From: Chroogloeocystis siderophila 5.2 s.c.1
GTDB taxonomy: Bacteria; Cyanobacteriota; Cyanobacteriia; Cyanobacteriales; Chroococcidiopsidaceae
Direction of reading: 5' to 3'
NCBI RefSeq assembly: GCF_001904655.1
Contig: NZ_MRCC01000002.1
Coordinates: 248,001-312,000 of the forward strand
DNA: 64,000 bases
Shown here: one piece after another, positions 37,755 to 47,972 of the stretch
Numbering within the stretch: position 1 is the first letter of the stretch
How the letters are laid out: each line of letters begins with the position of its first letter
Notes under the pieces: generated by a model
What the model saw: the letters and a program-made list of their open reading frames with translations, nothing else
Database searches by the model: none
What the model was told of the DNA's origin: nothing
Position numbers and translations under genes: made by a program

Positions 37755-38925
37755 AGCACCCTCGATTCCTTTTTCAAAGTTGTTATTAAAATTTTGATTT
37801 AGCCGATTTTAGCTTTCTGATATTTTGCGACTCACCCTTGCCAATACTTTATGCTACATATTTCTCCTCTCAGGAGACGAATCGAAAAAATGGCTTTCTT
37901 TCAAGTGTGGAGATAAAACTGTCAAAGGTGTTGCTTGTTCTTTTTTCATACCTCTCGTCTGCCAAAATAGCAGAGCAAACGGTTTAAGTGACGACAATTG
38001 AAAATATACCTGAAGTAAGCAACCAGTCTGTTAAAGTTCTTCCTCTTTTATTATTATAAACTTAGAGTCATCTGGTAACAGGCTTAGTAAACTATCTTTG
38101 CGGTATGCTCTCACAATAATGCTGATTCTGGATTCTTCCCATCTATCCTAGGAATCATTCTGTATCCCATAGCTGATACCGCGATCCCCGTCTCTAACCG
38201 TCGTCGTTAACATTGATTCTCCATTGTAACCTACGTACTAAAAGTCTGCTTTTAGTGGCACCAAATTTGAATAATTCGCATAGTAATAAGCCTTTTAAAA
38301 TACTTTAAATTCTTGTTATATTCAAAAATAAAATATTATTTGGTGTCTCTATTTAAAATAAATCTTGAACATTCTATTCTTGAGATGTTTCGTATAAGAA
38401 AATTTACAAAATTAAGTTTTAAAAGTATATTACTCAAGACTTTTTAGTTTAAAAAATAGATTGTCTTCTCGAATTAAGCTCTATTTATTAATTTTAGAAA
38501 AAGTTCAAAGAAAAATGGATACTTGCTTGGTTTTGAAGAGTGCGATCGCCCGTAATGCCCAATCTACGCAAGTTAGCAGTTGAATATAACAATTAAACAC
38601 TATCTTCTAAAGGTAGCTTTTTGGTAAGATTTTGTAATTTATAAAAATAATTTTACAATTATTTATATTTCTTTGCATTGGCTTATAACTACTTTACTTA
38701 TACAGCTTCACGCAATCTTTAAATAGCCCTAGAAATATTATTTATTTTTACTAAAAAACTATCTTCATCCATTCTTTTTAAAACTACGCTTAATAGTGAA
38801 AGTTGTGTAAACAACGCTTGACTTTCCATTCAATAAAACTGCTTCACCGCAAGCTTTTGCAGAGGCAGAGATTTTCTTCGCAACAAGACACAAATCTTTA
38901 CTACTATTTATTCGTTATTTGTCGT
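37755..38925. other. 1.2-kb gene-free, AT-rich divergent region
   Basis: No gene is seen on either strand. It must hold promoters for the zinc-ribbon gene and the RTX gene. A perfect hairpin ACTAAAAG-TCTG-CTTTTAGT lies at 38237-38256. A HIP1-like site is at about 38541-38548. The section 38270-38520 is unusually AT-rich. Confidence 0.4.
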
Positions 38926-41900
38926 ATGGCAACAATTAATGGCACTTTCGGTAACGATACCCTTACAGGTACTCAGTTTGCAGATGCAATCTTTGGATAT
39001 GCTGGGAACGACAGCTTACTCGGCTTAGGCGGTAATGACACCCTCGACGCCGGTGCAGGAATTGATACCCTTGTCGGTGGTACAGGAAACGACATTTATA
39101 TTACCGACAGCATCAACGATACGATCAGCGAGACAAGCAATGAAGGTACAGATACTGTCCAATTTTCAGGGGAAGGCTACTACGACCTAGCCTCCAATGT
39201 AGAAAACCTCACTCTGATAGGAACAAAACCTCAGGACGGTAATGGCAATTACCAAAAAAATATCATTATTGGCAACGCGGCTGACAACTATCTCAATGGT
39301 AGAGAAGATAGTGATACTTTGTATGGCAATGATGGGGATGATTTCCTAGCGGGAGACGGCGACGAATATGAATTTGCTTTTGAGTACTTTTTTGGCGATG
39401 ATGTTCTTTATGGTGGTAATGGCAACGACACGCTATCGGGTATTAACATCGGTGTAGGTGCTAGAGTCCCTGAGGTTGACTCTGCGGGGTACGATACTTT
39501 ATACGGTGGTGCTGGTAACGATATTCTCTATGGCTGGAATGATGTTCTCAAAGGCGGTACTGGTAACGATACTTATTATCTTTATCGCAATAATACCGTT
39601 ATTGAGGTAGCAAATGCAGGTGTAGATACTATAGTATCTAAGTTTGATGAAAACTATACACTAGGTAAGCACCAGGAAAACCTGATCTTAAGCGAAGATG
39701 ATTACTACAGAGCAGATAATTTAAATGGAATTGGTAATAGCCTTAACAATCAAATTATCGGTAACAACGCGAATAATCTTCTCATCGGGCTTGCAGGTAA
39801 TGACACATTAAAAGGTGAAGAAGGTAACGACTATTTAGTAGGAAGTTTCGGACTACCAGGCGATAAAGATATCTTAACTGGTGGTGCAGGAATCGATACC
39901 TTTATATTGGGGGATTTCTCGCAAGACTTCTATGATGACCTGAATAATAAAACCTCAGGAGTTGGAGATTACGCCTTAATCACCGATTTTAACCCAAATC
40001 AAGATATTGTTCGACTTTCTGGCGCAAAAAGTGATTATTTTCTAAGATCTTCGCCTACTGGCTTACCGTTAGGTACAGCACTTTATAAAAACAAACCTCA
40101 AAATCAACCAGATAAACTGATTGCAATTATTCAAAGTCAGTCTGGTTCTCTAAATCTTAATGGTAATTACTTCCGGTTTAACTCCACCGAATTTAATCTT
40201 TTTAGTCTCAACGGTAGAAACGGCTTTGCTGTTAACGGTATTAATACTAATCGCAGTGCGTTTGATCTTAACAAAGATGGCTTTGATGATTTGATCTTCT
40301 GGGCGTCTCCTTTTGTGCCCAATCCTAAAGAATATGTGGTACTTGGTAAAGCTGGATTTAGTAATAATCTTGACCTTGCTGAGCTTAATGGTAGCAACGG
40401 TTTTACACTCAACTTGATGAATGCTGAAAAAGAATCATTTATCGTTGATGTTGGTGACATCAATGGCGATCGCTACGATGATTTGCTTATTAGCACCTCC
40501 AATCCTGGCTCTAACACGAGAGGCTATGTGGTATTTGGTAAGGCTGTAGGCTTTGGCTCTAGCATTGATCTCGCTAAACTTAATGGCAACAACGGATTTG
40601 CACTTAAAGGCAGTAAGTCTGGTTATGGATTTGACAACGTTACTATCACAGGCGATATTAATGGCGATGGCTTCGATGACATCGTTGTTGGAGATGGCTA
40701 CGGCGATCCAAACGGTAAAACTAATGCTGGTGCTAACTATGTAGTGTTTGGTAGAGCTAAAGGTTTTACTCCTAATCTAAATCTGACTCAGCTTAATGGT
40801 AGTAATGGTTTTGTCATCAACGGTATTAATCCCCGTGACTATTCGCTTGTGGCTACAGCTAAGGGCGATGTTAATGGTGACGGCTTTGATGATATTTTTA
40901 TTACTGCTCCAAATGCTGCGGGTAAAGCAGGTGAAAGTTATGTAATTTTTGGTAAAGCAGGAGCCTTTAGTAAAAATTTCAACCTCGCTCAACTCAATGG
41001 AAACAACGGCTTTACGATTAAAGCAACGAGTCTCAATACCTTTTTTACTTCGATAGATACTGTTGGAGACATTAATAACGACGGCATTGATGACATTGTG
41101 GTTGATGATTCAACTAAAAAGTATGTCATCTTTGGTAAAACTGGCTTTAGCTCGACGTTCAATCTTGCTAATATCAACGGTAGTAATGGCTTTGTGATTA
41201 ATTCGATCGAGAGTTCAGCAGGCGTTGCCAGCATTAGTGTTGCAGGAGATGTGAATGGTGATGGCTTAAATGATCTTTTGATCGGAACAGGAAGCAATGC
41301 AGCTAATGGTCAAAAGTCTGCTGGAGTAAGTTATCTCGTCTTTGGCAAGGAGAACTTTGGCAGTAGCCTCGATCTTTCTTCAGCAATTAATGGTAGCAGT
41401 GGTTTTCAAATCAACGGTATTAATCCTGACGATGCAGCAGGTGTTTCAGTTAATATTGCCAGCGACATCAACGGCGATGGTTTTGATGACTTAGTTGTTA
41501 GAACTGCGTTTAGTGATAGTTATGTCATCTTCGGGCGTGACTTTACAAACAAAGTCAACCGCTTAGGCACGCCAAACAATGATTTACTCATTGGCACAAA
41601 TGGAGATGACATCTTAATTGGCGGAACAGGTAACGACACGCTGCGTGGTGGCTTAGGGCGTGATGTTCTCTACGGTGGTGCGGGAAATGATGTTCTCAGC
41701 TTTGGGGTAATTGATCGCCGAATTGATGGCGGGGGTGGTATGGATACGCTAGCGGTAGATACAAGTGGCATTACAATTGATTTAACGATGATTTCTAATA
41801 ACCGCATCACAGACATTGAAATTATCGACCTTACAGGGACTGGAAATAATAGTTTAAAGCTAACTCGCTTGGACTTGTTAGATTTGTCAGATACGACCAA

Positions 41901-42063
41901 TCAGTTAATTGTCAACGGTAACGCAGGTGATTCAATTACTTCGGTCAATCAAGGATGGATATTTGATGGTAAGACTACAAATAATGGCATTCTGTACGAT
42001 CGCTACACAAGTGGAGCCGCAACTTTATTAGTAGCTACTGATATTACGCAGAATCTAAACTAA
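38926..42063 (+). CDS. RTX calcium-binding repeat and FG-GAP beta-propeller protein
   Basis: 1045 aa from ATG 38926 (MATINGTFGNDTL). The frame is open upstream to 38803 but begins with non-typical basic sequence. RTX nonapeptide repeats (GGxGxDxLx) fill the first third and return near the C-terminus ('LIGGTGNDTLRGGLGRDVLYG'). Between them are seven FG-GAP/integrin-alpha-like repeats, each with a D.NGDG.DD(L/I) calcium loop and '...YVVFGKAGFS...LNGSNGF', a count that fits a seven-bladed propeller. No N-terminal signal peptide is present, consistent with type I secretion of RTX proteins. Probably an extracellular calcium-binding or adhesion protein. Confidence 0.9.
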   Translation: MATINGTFGNDTLTGTQFADAIFGYAGNDSLLGLGGNDTLDAGAGIDTLVGGTGNDIYITDSINDTISETSNEGTDTVQFSGEGYYDLASNVENLTLIGTKPQDGNGNYQKNIIIGNAADNYLNGREDSDTLYGNDGDDFLAGDGDEYEFAFEYFFGDDVLYGGNGNDTLSGINIGVGARVPEVDSAGYDTLYGGAGNDILYGWNDVLKGGTGNDTYYLYRNNTVIEVANAGVDTIVSKFDENYTLGKHQENLILSEDDYYRADNLNGIGNSLNNQIIGNNANNLLIGLAGNDTLKGEEGNDYLVGSFGLPGDKDILTGGAGIDTFILGDFSQDFYDDLNNKTSGVGDYALITDFNPNQDIVRLSGAKSDYFLRSSPTGLPLGTALYKNKPQNQPDKLIAIIQSQSGSLNLNGNYFRFNSTEFNLFSLNGRNGFAVNGINTNRSAFDLNKDGFDDLIFWASPFVPNPKEYVVLGKAGFSNNLDLAELNGSNGFTLNLMNAEKESFIVDVGDINGDRYDDLLISTSNPGSNTRGYVVFGKAVGFGSSIDLAKLNGNNGFALKGSKSGYGFDNVTITGDINGDGFDDIVVGDGYGDPNGKTNAGANYVVFGRAKGFTPNLNLTQLNGSNGFVINGINPRDYSLVATAKGDVNGDGFDDIFITAPNAAGKAGESYVIFGKAGAFSKNFNLAQLNGNNGFTIKATSLNTFFTSIDTVGDINNDGIDDIVVDDSTKKYVIFGKTGFSSTFNLANINGSNGFVINSIESSAGVASISVAGDVNGDGLNDLLIGTGSNAANGQKSAGVSYLVFGKENFGSSLDLSSAINGSSGFQINGINPDDAAGVSVNIASDINGDGFDDLVVRTAFSDSYVIFGRDFTNKVNRLGTPNNDLLIGTNGDDILIGGTGNDTLRGGLGRDVLYGGAGNDVLSFGVIDRRIDGGGGMDTLAVDTSGITIDLTMISNNRITDIEIIDLTGTGNNSLKLTRLDLLDLSDTTNQLIVNGNAGDSITSVNQGWIFDGKTTNNGILYDRYTSGAATLLVATDITQNLN

Positions 42064-42125
42064 CACCAATTATCGGGTTGGGAATACCCACCTTTGTTTC
42101 ATTGCAATTACTAACGATTCCGACT

Positions 42126-43187
42126 ATGCATCCTGATACTGCCCAACCGTCTCCACCTGCGCTAGAAATTAGTACATCTCGGCAATTTATCTCTTGGTTA
42201 TCTGAACAACATGTTAGCCTTGCTTTTACAACGTATCAAACAGGAAAATTATTTCTGATTGGTGTTACCAGCGATCGCCGTTTATCTGTATTTGAACGCA
42301 CGTTTGAACGCTGTATGGGCTTGTGGGCGAGTCCTGATCGCCTGTACACAAGTTCGTTGTATCAAGTCTGGTGCTTTGAAAATGCCCTAGAATCGGGTCA
42401 ACTACACAATGGTGGTTACGATCGCCTTTATGTTCCGCAAGTTGGATACACCACGGGCGACATTGATATTCATGACATTAATGTTGATAGCCAAGGTCGC
42501 GTTATCTTTGTCAATACGCTATTTAGCTGCTTAGCGACAATTAGCGATCGCTACAGTTTCATTCCCCTGTGGCAACCATTTTTTATTTCGCGACTCGCCG
42601 CCGAAGATCGCTGTCATCTCAACGGTTTAGCAATGGAAAACGGTCAACCTCGCTACGTTACCGCAGTCAGTCAAAGCGATGTAAGCGATGGTTGGCGCGA
42701 TCGCCGTCGTAATGGCGGCTGTGTCATTGATGTTCCTAGTAATGAGATTGTCGTATCTGGGCTGTCGATGCCGCACTCTCCCAGAGTCTATCGCGATCAA
42801 CTCTGGGTACTCAACTCTGGTACTGGATATTTTGGAACTGTCGATCTTAGTGCTGGTAAATTTGATGCGATCGCATTTTGTCCTGGCTACTTACGCGGAC
42901 TCGCCTTGTGGGGAGATTACGCCGTTGTGGGCTTATCTAAAATGCGGGGTAACAAAACTTTTTCAGGGCTAGCGTTAGACGAAAACCTCGCCGCCAAAGA
43001 TGTCGAACCGCGCTGCGGCCTACAAATTATCGATTTACGTAGTGGCGATATTGTCCATTGGTTACGCATCGAAGGCATGGTAGAAGAACTGTACGACGTT
43101 GCTGTTATTCCTGGAGTGCGCCAGCCAATGGCGTTAGGCTTTAAATCAGACGAAATCCGCCGTACAGTTACTATCGGGTCTTTGTAG
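42126..43187 (+). CDS. TIGR03032 family protein
   Basis: 353 aa from ATG 42126; a TTG at 42078 is less likely. It matches the TIGR03032 (DUF4915-like) family: 'SWLSEQHVSLAFTTYQTGKL', 'FERTFERCMGLW', 'HDINVDSQGRVIFVNTLFSC', 'HLNGLAMENGQPRYVTAVSQ' and 'SGLSMPHSPRVYRDQLWVLN'. The family folds like a beta-propeller and often lies beside RTX or tetratricopeptide secreted proteins, as here. Role unknown. It is only 62 bp from the RTX gene and may share its transcript. Confidence 0.85.
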   Translation: MHPDTAQPSPPALEISTSRQFISWLSEQHVSLAFTTYQTGKLFLIGVTSDRRLSVFERTFERCMGLWASPDRLYTSSLYQVWCFENALESGQLHNGGYDRLYVPQVGYTTGDIDIHDINVDSQGRVIFVNTLFSCLATISDRYSFIPLWQPFFISRLAAEDRCHLNGLAMENGQPRYVTAVSQSDVSDGWRDRRRNGGCVIDVPSNEIVVSGLSMPHSPRVYRDQLWVLNSGTGYFGTVDLSAGKFDAIAFCPGYLRGLALWGDYAVVGLSKMRGNKTFSGLALDENLAAKDVEPRCGLQIIDLRSGDIVHWLRIEGMVEELYDVAVIPGVRQPMALGFKSDEIRRTVTIGSL

Positions 43188-43296
43188 TATGTGAGTGGCT
43201 AGTTGTTATATAGCAGGGGTCAGAGGTCAGAGATCAGTTGACAGTGAAGAGAGTGTGGCAAGACTTTGTCAACTATCAACTTAGCGTGTCGATGTC

Positions 43297-45033
43297 CTAA
43301 CTCCTCGCCAAAAGCCACCACCCAGTAGCAACAATATTTTCACCCCTTAGAACTCGTCGCACTGCCATTAACAAACGATTTTTTTTCGCCCCCACCCAAG
43401 GATCGAGAGTTGATGGTAGTTTGGTATTTAACCGTAAAGGAAGTTGTGCTGTTGAAAGCGATTGTGCGTAAGCTGGAGTGAGAAACGGTGCATAAACTTG
43501 TGCTTCAGGAGTTAATTGCTTAATAAAAGCAACCATTGCACCCGATGCAAGTCGCCGTAGAGGTAGTGTTTCGTCACCCCAACGTTCTTTGACGAGTGTG
43601 CGGACACTGGCTGCACGTCCTAAATTACCGAGATCGCCAATACTTAAATGTGTTCCACCAATCGCCGTAATGAGATATTTTTGACCCTGCAACTGATTAA
43701 ACGGACGTAGTTGATGATTCAAAATGGGAGTCACCGCATCTTCCGTACCCGCCAGCATCAAGACAGGCGTTGTCACTTGCATTAAACCTGTTTTACCAAA
43801 CAAATTCCCCACCAGCGGATTCAAGGCAACAACTTGCGCCACGCGGCGATCACGTAAATTTAAACGTCTTTCTGGCAGATCCGCCGCAGCGCATTGTAAC
43901 CAATCGGCCGGCGCTTGTCCTAGTGCCGATATCCCGCGACACGACTGCCGCACTGCATCCAAATCGACCTCACCGCCAGCCAACGCTAAAGCTGTGTAAC
44001 CACCCAGCGAGTGACCAATAACTGTCACTTGTTGTGTATTTAACTTACCTCGTAACGCCCCAGGTTGTTGGTTGTATCTCGTTAATCGATTTAAGACAAA
44101 AGTGATATCCTGCGGGCGGTTGATAAACTCTTGCGCTGGAATAATTTCGTTTGGATCGTTAGCTGCGGCGACACTTCCTAAACGTTTGATACTACTTCCT
44201 GGATGTTCGAGCGCTGCTACCGTGAAACCATATGACGCTATGTGTTCTGCTGTCGAGGCAAAAAATTTGCGATCTGAGCCAAAGCCATGCGAGATGACGA
44301 CTAATGGTCCTTGCGGATTTGTACTTGTATACAAATCAACCGGAATTGTGCGAAAACGCTGATAATCTGTCAAAAACAGCGTTTGTTGCTGCACAACTTG
44401 CATTCCGCGCCTTGCCGGATCGAACTTGGGTAGCACTTGAGCAGAACTTGTCACCGGTGCTAATTCGCGCTCTAGTAATGGACTGAGCGCCTGACTTTGC
44501 CAATAAGTCGGATTAAATTGCAATGCCAAACTGACAACCGCGCTCGCATCAACGGTGATATTCTCCTCAGGATACGCCCGCAGTAAGTTAATCGCGCTCA
44601 GTCCATTAAACTGGCGTGCTGCAAGGGATACCGTTGCCTGAAGTTGATCAACTGTTGTATTTGGTAGCGCTGCACTGACAGAATCAATCACCGTCTTACC
44701 CGTAGGCGATCGCAACACCTGCGCGACAACTTTATCCGCAACGTTGGGGTCTACCTGAAGCTGCCGATTGAGAAATTCCCGAACTTGTGTACTTAATATG
44801 GGTGCATAAAAACGTAAACTGCGCGGGACTTCTCCCGTTTTGGCAAATTGCTCTAAATCTGAAACCGCAACTTGTTGCTCAAATGGTCCCAAGCGTAGCG
44901 TAATACGCTCTGCCGCCGAGGCGGCTGATGTCATTCTTCCCCAGCCCCAAGCAAGCGTTATGCCACAAACCAACCCTTGAACTGTCAACTGCCAAGTACG
45001 GAATCTTCCCAACGAACGCCCTTCAAACTTCAT
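43297..45033 (-). CDS. Alpha/beta hydrolase with N-terminal DUF1400
   Basis: 578 aa from ATG 45033, preceded by AGGGA; a TTG six codons upstream is less likely. An N-terminal signal or anchor helix ('LTVQGLVCGITLAWGWG') is followed by DUF1400 ('AERITLRLGPFEQQVAVSDL', about 35-165), then a lipase/esterase-type hydrolase with oxyanion region 'VVISHGFGSDRKFF' and nucleophile elbow GHSLGG in 'VTVIGHSLGGYTALALAGG'. The probable acid and His are in 'LAGTEDAVTP' and 'IGGTHLSIGD'. It is a predicted exported hydrolase; substrate unknown. This is a common cyanobacterial fusion. Confidence 0.9.
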   Translation of the reverse strand: MKFEGRSLGRFRTWQLTVQGLVCGITLAWGWGRMTSAASAAERITLRLGPFEQQVAVSDLEQFAKTGEVPRSLRFYAPILSTQVREFLNRQLQVDPNVADKVVAQVLRSPTGKTVIDSVSAALPNTTVDQLQATVSLAARQFNGLSAINLLRAYPEENITVDASAVVSLALQFNPTYWQSQALSPLLERELAPVTSSAQVLPKFDPARRGMQVVQQQTLFLTDYQRFRTIPVDLYTSTNPQGPLVVISHGFGSDRKFFASTAEHIASYGFTVAALEHPGSSIKRLGSVAAANDPNEIIPAQEFINRPQDITFVLNRLTRYNQQPGALRGKLNTQQVTVIGHSLGGYTALALAGGEVDLDAVRQSCRGISALGQAPADWLQCAAADLPERRLNLRDRRVAQVVALNPLVGNLFGKTGLMQVTTPVLMLAGTEDAVTPILNHQLRPFNQLQGQKYLITAIGGTHLSIGDLGNLGRAASVRTLVKERWGDETLPLRRLASGAMVAFIKQLTPEAQVYAPFLTPAYAQSLSTAQLPLRLNTKLPSTLDPWVGAKKNRLLMAVRRVLRGENIVATGWWLLARS

Positions 45034-45051
45034 ATTCCCTGATTGCTGCAA

Positions 45052-45388
45052 CTACCGATATACTTTGTTGGAACAAACTTGATTTTCGGTTCGTCCCTCG
45101 AATCATAAGTGCATACGCCTTACCTGCAATTGATGCTATTCCAGGTACTAATTCGATGTGCCAAACTTATTACAATTGCAGGTTTTTATTATGTCTATGT
45201 TAAACAATGTGTTATGCATAATAAGTCTAAATTTAACTGACTATTTCTTTATTCTAAATGTGGAAATTACTTAAGTAATGTTTATTTAAAATATGTGTTT
45301 ACACTAGCTCTAACTTTCTCCATTAGTTCAAAACACCACATAAAATAGTGAGAAATAAAATTCTCGGAGAATTATCTACAACTGGAAC
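45052..45388. other. 337-bp divergent intergenic region
   Basis: AT-rich DNA between the DUF1400 hydrolase and the Wza-like gene; promoters for both expected. No repeat, RNA or small ORF with support. Confidence 0.4.
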
Positions 45389-46840
45389 ATGATTACTAAA
45401 GTCTATCGAGCATTAACCCAACCAGTTGCCGGTTTAGCTCTCTTAGCTATGGTCGCAACTACCTTTCCATCTCCGAGTTGGGCGCAAGTCCAAGCCCCAA
45501 CAGCAGCCGTACAAGAAAACGTTGAATACACATTGGATGGTGGCGATCGCATCCGCATTAACGTATTTGAAGTCCCTGAGTACAGCGGTGACTATCAAAT
45601 TCCTCCTGGTGGCGACCTCTATCTTCCCTTGATTGGTCGCGTTGTCATTCGCGGACTAACTCAAAATCAAGCAGCAGAGTTAATTACAACACGCTATGCT
45701 CGCTTTCTGAGACGTCCCATTGTTACCGTTAGTTTAATTGCTCCCCGCCCAATCAACGTCGTTGTTTCCGGCGAAGTCAATCGTCCTGGTTCCTACACTG
45801 TAGGCTTACAAGGTGGTGCAGGTGATAACCCTGGTGTTCAATACCCCACAATTATTAGCGCGTTGAATCTTGCTGAAGGAGTAACTCTTGCAGCAGATTT
45901 ACGTCAGGTACAACTGCGCCGTCCTCAAGGTGGTAGTTTACCCGTCCAAGTTTACAACGTCGATCTTACCCAACTTGTTCGCAGCGGAACTGTAAATAAT
46001 GACCTAACATTACGCGACGGTGACACTATATTTATTCCCACCGCAACAAGCGTCAACTTAGCCGAATTACGTCAATTTGCTTCCGCCAGTTTTGCTGTTC
46101 CCGCAAATCGTCCCCGTACTGTCACAGTCGTTGGTGAAGTCAACCGCCCTGGTTCGTACGTTGTCGTCGGCGGCGGCGTGAATACCGCCGCCGCGAATGA
46201 TCAGGGTGGAAACGTAGGTGGTGGTAATAATGGACTGCCCACAGTCACCCGCGCGATTCAACTGGCAGGTGGTATTACATCCGACGCTGATGTCCGCAGC
46301 GTCATCATTCGCCGTCCTACAAAATCAGGTACAGAACATAGAATTAATGTGAATCTTTGGGACTTGTTGAAGACGGGTGATGTCAACCAAGACACCCTCG
46401 TACAAGAAGGAGATACGATTGTTGTTGCCACCGCAACAGATATCAACCCTGCTGAATCTACAGAATTAGCCGACGCTAATTTCTCACCAGCGACGATCCC
46501 AGTCAGTGTTGTTGGAGAAGTCAAAAGCCCTGGAGTGCTGCAATTACCTCCCAATACTCCAATGAATCAGGCGATTCTTAGTGCGGGAGGATTTAATAAT
46601 GCTCGCGCCCGCAGAAGTACTGTCGAGTTAGTTCGCCTGAATCCTGACGGAACTGTAACACGACGAAATATCGAAACAAACTTTGAACAAGGTATCAACG
46701 AACAAACAAATCCTCGACTGCGTGCTAACGATATTGTCGTCGTCAACCGCTCTGGTATAGCTAGGGTAGGCGATGCTCTTGGAACTGCACTTGGGCCATT
46801 GGGTAGTGTCATCAACATCCTCCGCTTTATCGGATTCTAA
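45389..46840 (+). CDS. Wza-like polysaccharide export protein with SLBB domains
   Basis: 483 aa. A signal peptide is clear ('VAGLALLAMVATTFPSPSWA' with cleavage before Gln). The poly-export domain begins 'LDGGDRIRINVFEVPEYSGD' and includes 'GDLYLPLIGRVVIRGLTQNQ'. It is followed by three SLBB segments starting at 'INVVVSGEVNRPGSYTV', 'RTVTVVGEVNRPGSYVVV' and 'IPVSVVGEVKSPGVLQLP'. A Gly/Asn-rich loop lies in the second SLBB. It is an outer-membrane exopolysaccharide channel component. No polymerase, flippase or Wzc partner is adjacent, so the rest of the system must be elsewhere. Confidence 0.93.
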   Translation: MITKVYRALTQPVAGLALLAMVATTFPSPSWAQVQAPTAAVQENVEYTLDGGDRIRINVFEVPEYSGDYQIPPGGDLYLPLIGRVVIRGLTQNQAAELITTRYARFLRRPIVTVSLIAPRPINVVVSGEVNRPGSYTVGLQGGAGDNPGVQYPTIISALNLAEGVTLAADLRQVQLRRPQGGSLPVQVYNVDLTQLVRSGTVNNDLTLRDGDTIFIPTATSVNLAELRQFASASFAVPANRPRTVTVVGEVNRPGSYVVVGGGVNTAAANDQGGNVGGGNNGLPTVTRAIQLAGGITSDADVRSVIIRRPTKSGTEHRINVNLWDLLKTGDVNQDTLVQEGDTIVVATATDINPAESTELADANFSPATIPVSVVGEVKSPGVLQLPPNTPMNQAILSAGGFNNARARRSTVELVRLNPDGTVTRRNIETNFEQGINEQTNPRLRANDIVVVNRSGIARVGDALGTALGPLGSVINILRFIGF

Positions 46841-46848
46841 AGCTATGT

Positions 46849-46884
46849 AAGGGATGTCATACTAAATGAAGTTGCACATCCCTT
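46849..46884. terminator. Hairpin between convergent genes (candidate bidirectional terminator)
   Basis: Perfect 9-bp arms AAGGGATGT and ACATCCCTT flank an 18-nt loop, just after the Wza-like stop and 10 bp from the ABC ATPase stop. No T-tract follows on either side, so a termination role is only inferred. Confidence 0.5.
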
Positions 46885-46894
46885 ATACTGTGCT

Positions 46895-47923
46895 TCACGG
46901 CATGATTGCCGAAGCAGTATCAATACCACCTGTTAACCCTTTTTGCCGTAACTGTTGTAAGAAAAATTCTTCTAAAGAAAGACGCGCTAGGTTTATGGCT
47001 ACAAGTTGAGCATCAGTTTGCCAAAGACTGGTAAGGAACTTATCTAATTCACCTTGTAATTGCCCGTGCCAAGAGCCATCATGTTCAATAACAAGATGAT
47101 GCAGCCATTGGTGCAACATATGTTGATCGCCACCCTGTCCTTTGATGCTATAAATATTTGGTTGACCTAAAAGCTCCTCTAGCGAACCTGTACAAATTAA
47201 CTCGCCTTGTGCCAAAATCGCAATGCGATCGCAAATTTGTTCAACCTCAGATAAGATATGACTATTAAAGAAAATAGTCTTGCCTAAGTCTTTGAGCAAT
47301 AAAATAATTTTACGCATCTGGTAGCGCCCTATAGGGTCAAGTCCTGACATCGGTTCATCTAAAAAGATAACTTCAGGGTCGTTAATCAGGGCTTGCGCTA
47401 AACCAATACGCTGTAACATTCCCTTCGAGTACTGACGCAATTGTTTTTTCTTAGCAACAGGCTGCGCTAAACCAACTAAATCTAATAATTCAGGAATTCG
47501 CTGACGTTGCACCGCAGTAGGAAGCTGAAATAGCCCCGCAGCCATTTCGAGGAATTCCCAACCTGTTAAATAGTCATAGTAATAAGCGTTTTCTGGTAAA
47601 TAGCCGATTTTTTGCTTACACGTGCGATCACCTAACGGTTGTCCTAATAGCACACCACGCCCTCCCGAAGGACGAATAATGCCAAGCAAAAGCTTCAACA
47701 ATGTTGTTTTCCCTGCGCCATTTGGTCCGAGTAAACCAAAAGTTTCTCCTTGATATACACTTAGAGAACAGCCTTTGAGCGACTCTACTTTTTGATTTAA
47801 CCAAAAGCCAGTACGATAAACTTTTTTGAGTTCATACGTCTGTAGTACCGGTAAAGATGACGTGGTATTTCTTTCTTTTAAAGTAGATGGTGGATTAACC
47901 TTGATTTTAATCTTTGTATTCAT
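46895..47923 (-). CDS. ABC transporter ATP-binding protein (CcmA/NatA type), orphan
   Basis: 342 aa. Walker A is GLLGPNGAGKTTLLKLLLG, the signature is 'LRQYSKGMLQRIGLAQAL', Walker B is VIFLDEPMSGLDP, and the H-loop is 'FFNSHILSEVEQ'. The C-terminal ~90 aa match the extra domain of the ABC-2 exporter ATPases (NatA/GldA-like). No permease gene is adjacent in this window; the upstream neighbour is a WbuC cupin gene. Its transport substrate cannot be told. The first ~25 residues are a hydrophilic extension. Confidence 0.92.
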   Translation of the reverse strand: MNTKIKIKVNPPSTLKERNTTSSLPVLQTYELKKVYRTGFWLNQKVESLKGCSLSVYQGETFGLLGPNGAGKTTLLKLLLGIIRPSGGRGVLLGQPLGDRTCKQKIGYLPENAYYYDYLTGWEFLEMAAGLFQLPTAVQRQRIPELLDLVGLAQPVAKKKQLRQYSKGMLQRIGLAQALINDPEVIFLDEPMSGLDPIGRYQMRKIILLLKDLGKTIFFNSHILSEVEQICDRIAILAQGELICTGSLEELLGQPNIYSIKGQGGDQHMLHQWLHHLVIEHDGSWHGQLQGELDKFLTSLWQTDAQLVAINLARLSLEEFFLQQLRQKGLTGGIDTASAIMP

Positions 47924-47972
47924 GGCGCTCTCATCATATTCCGCAACGCCTAGAAATTATGGCAAATTAAAT

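Noticed and set aside
38803-38925. 41-codon extension of the RTX protein
   Set aside because: Unlike RTX protein starts; MATINGTFGNDTL at 38926 is the typical N-terminus.
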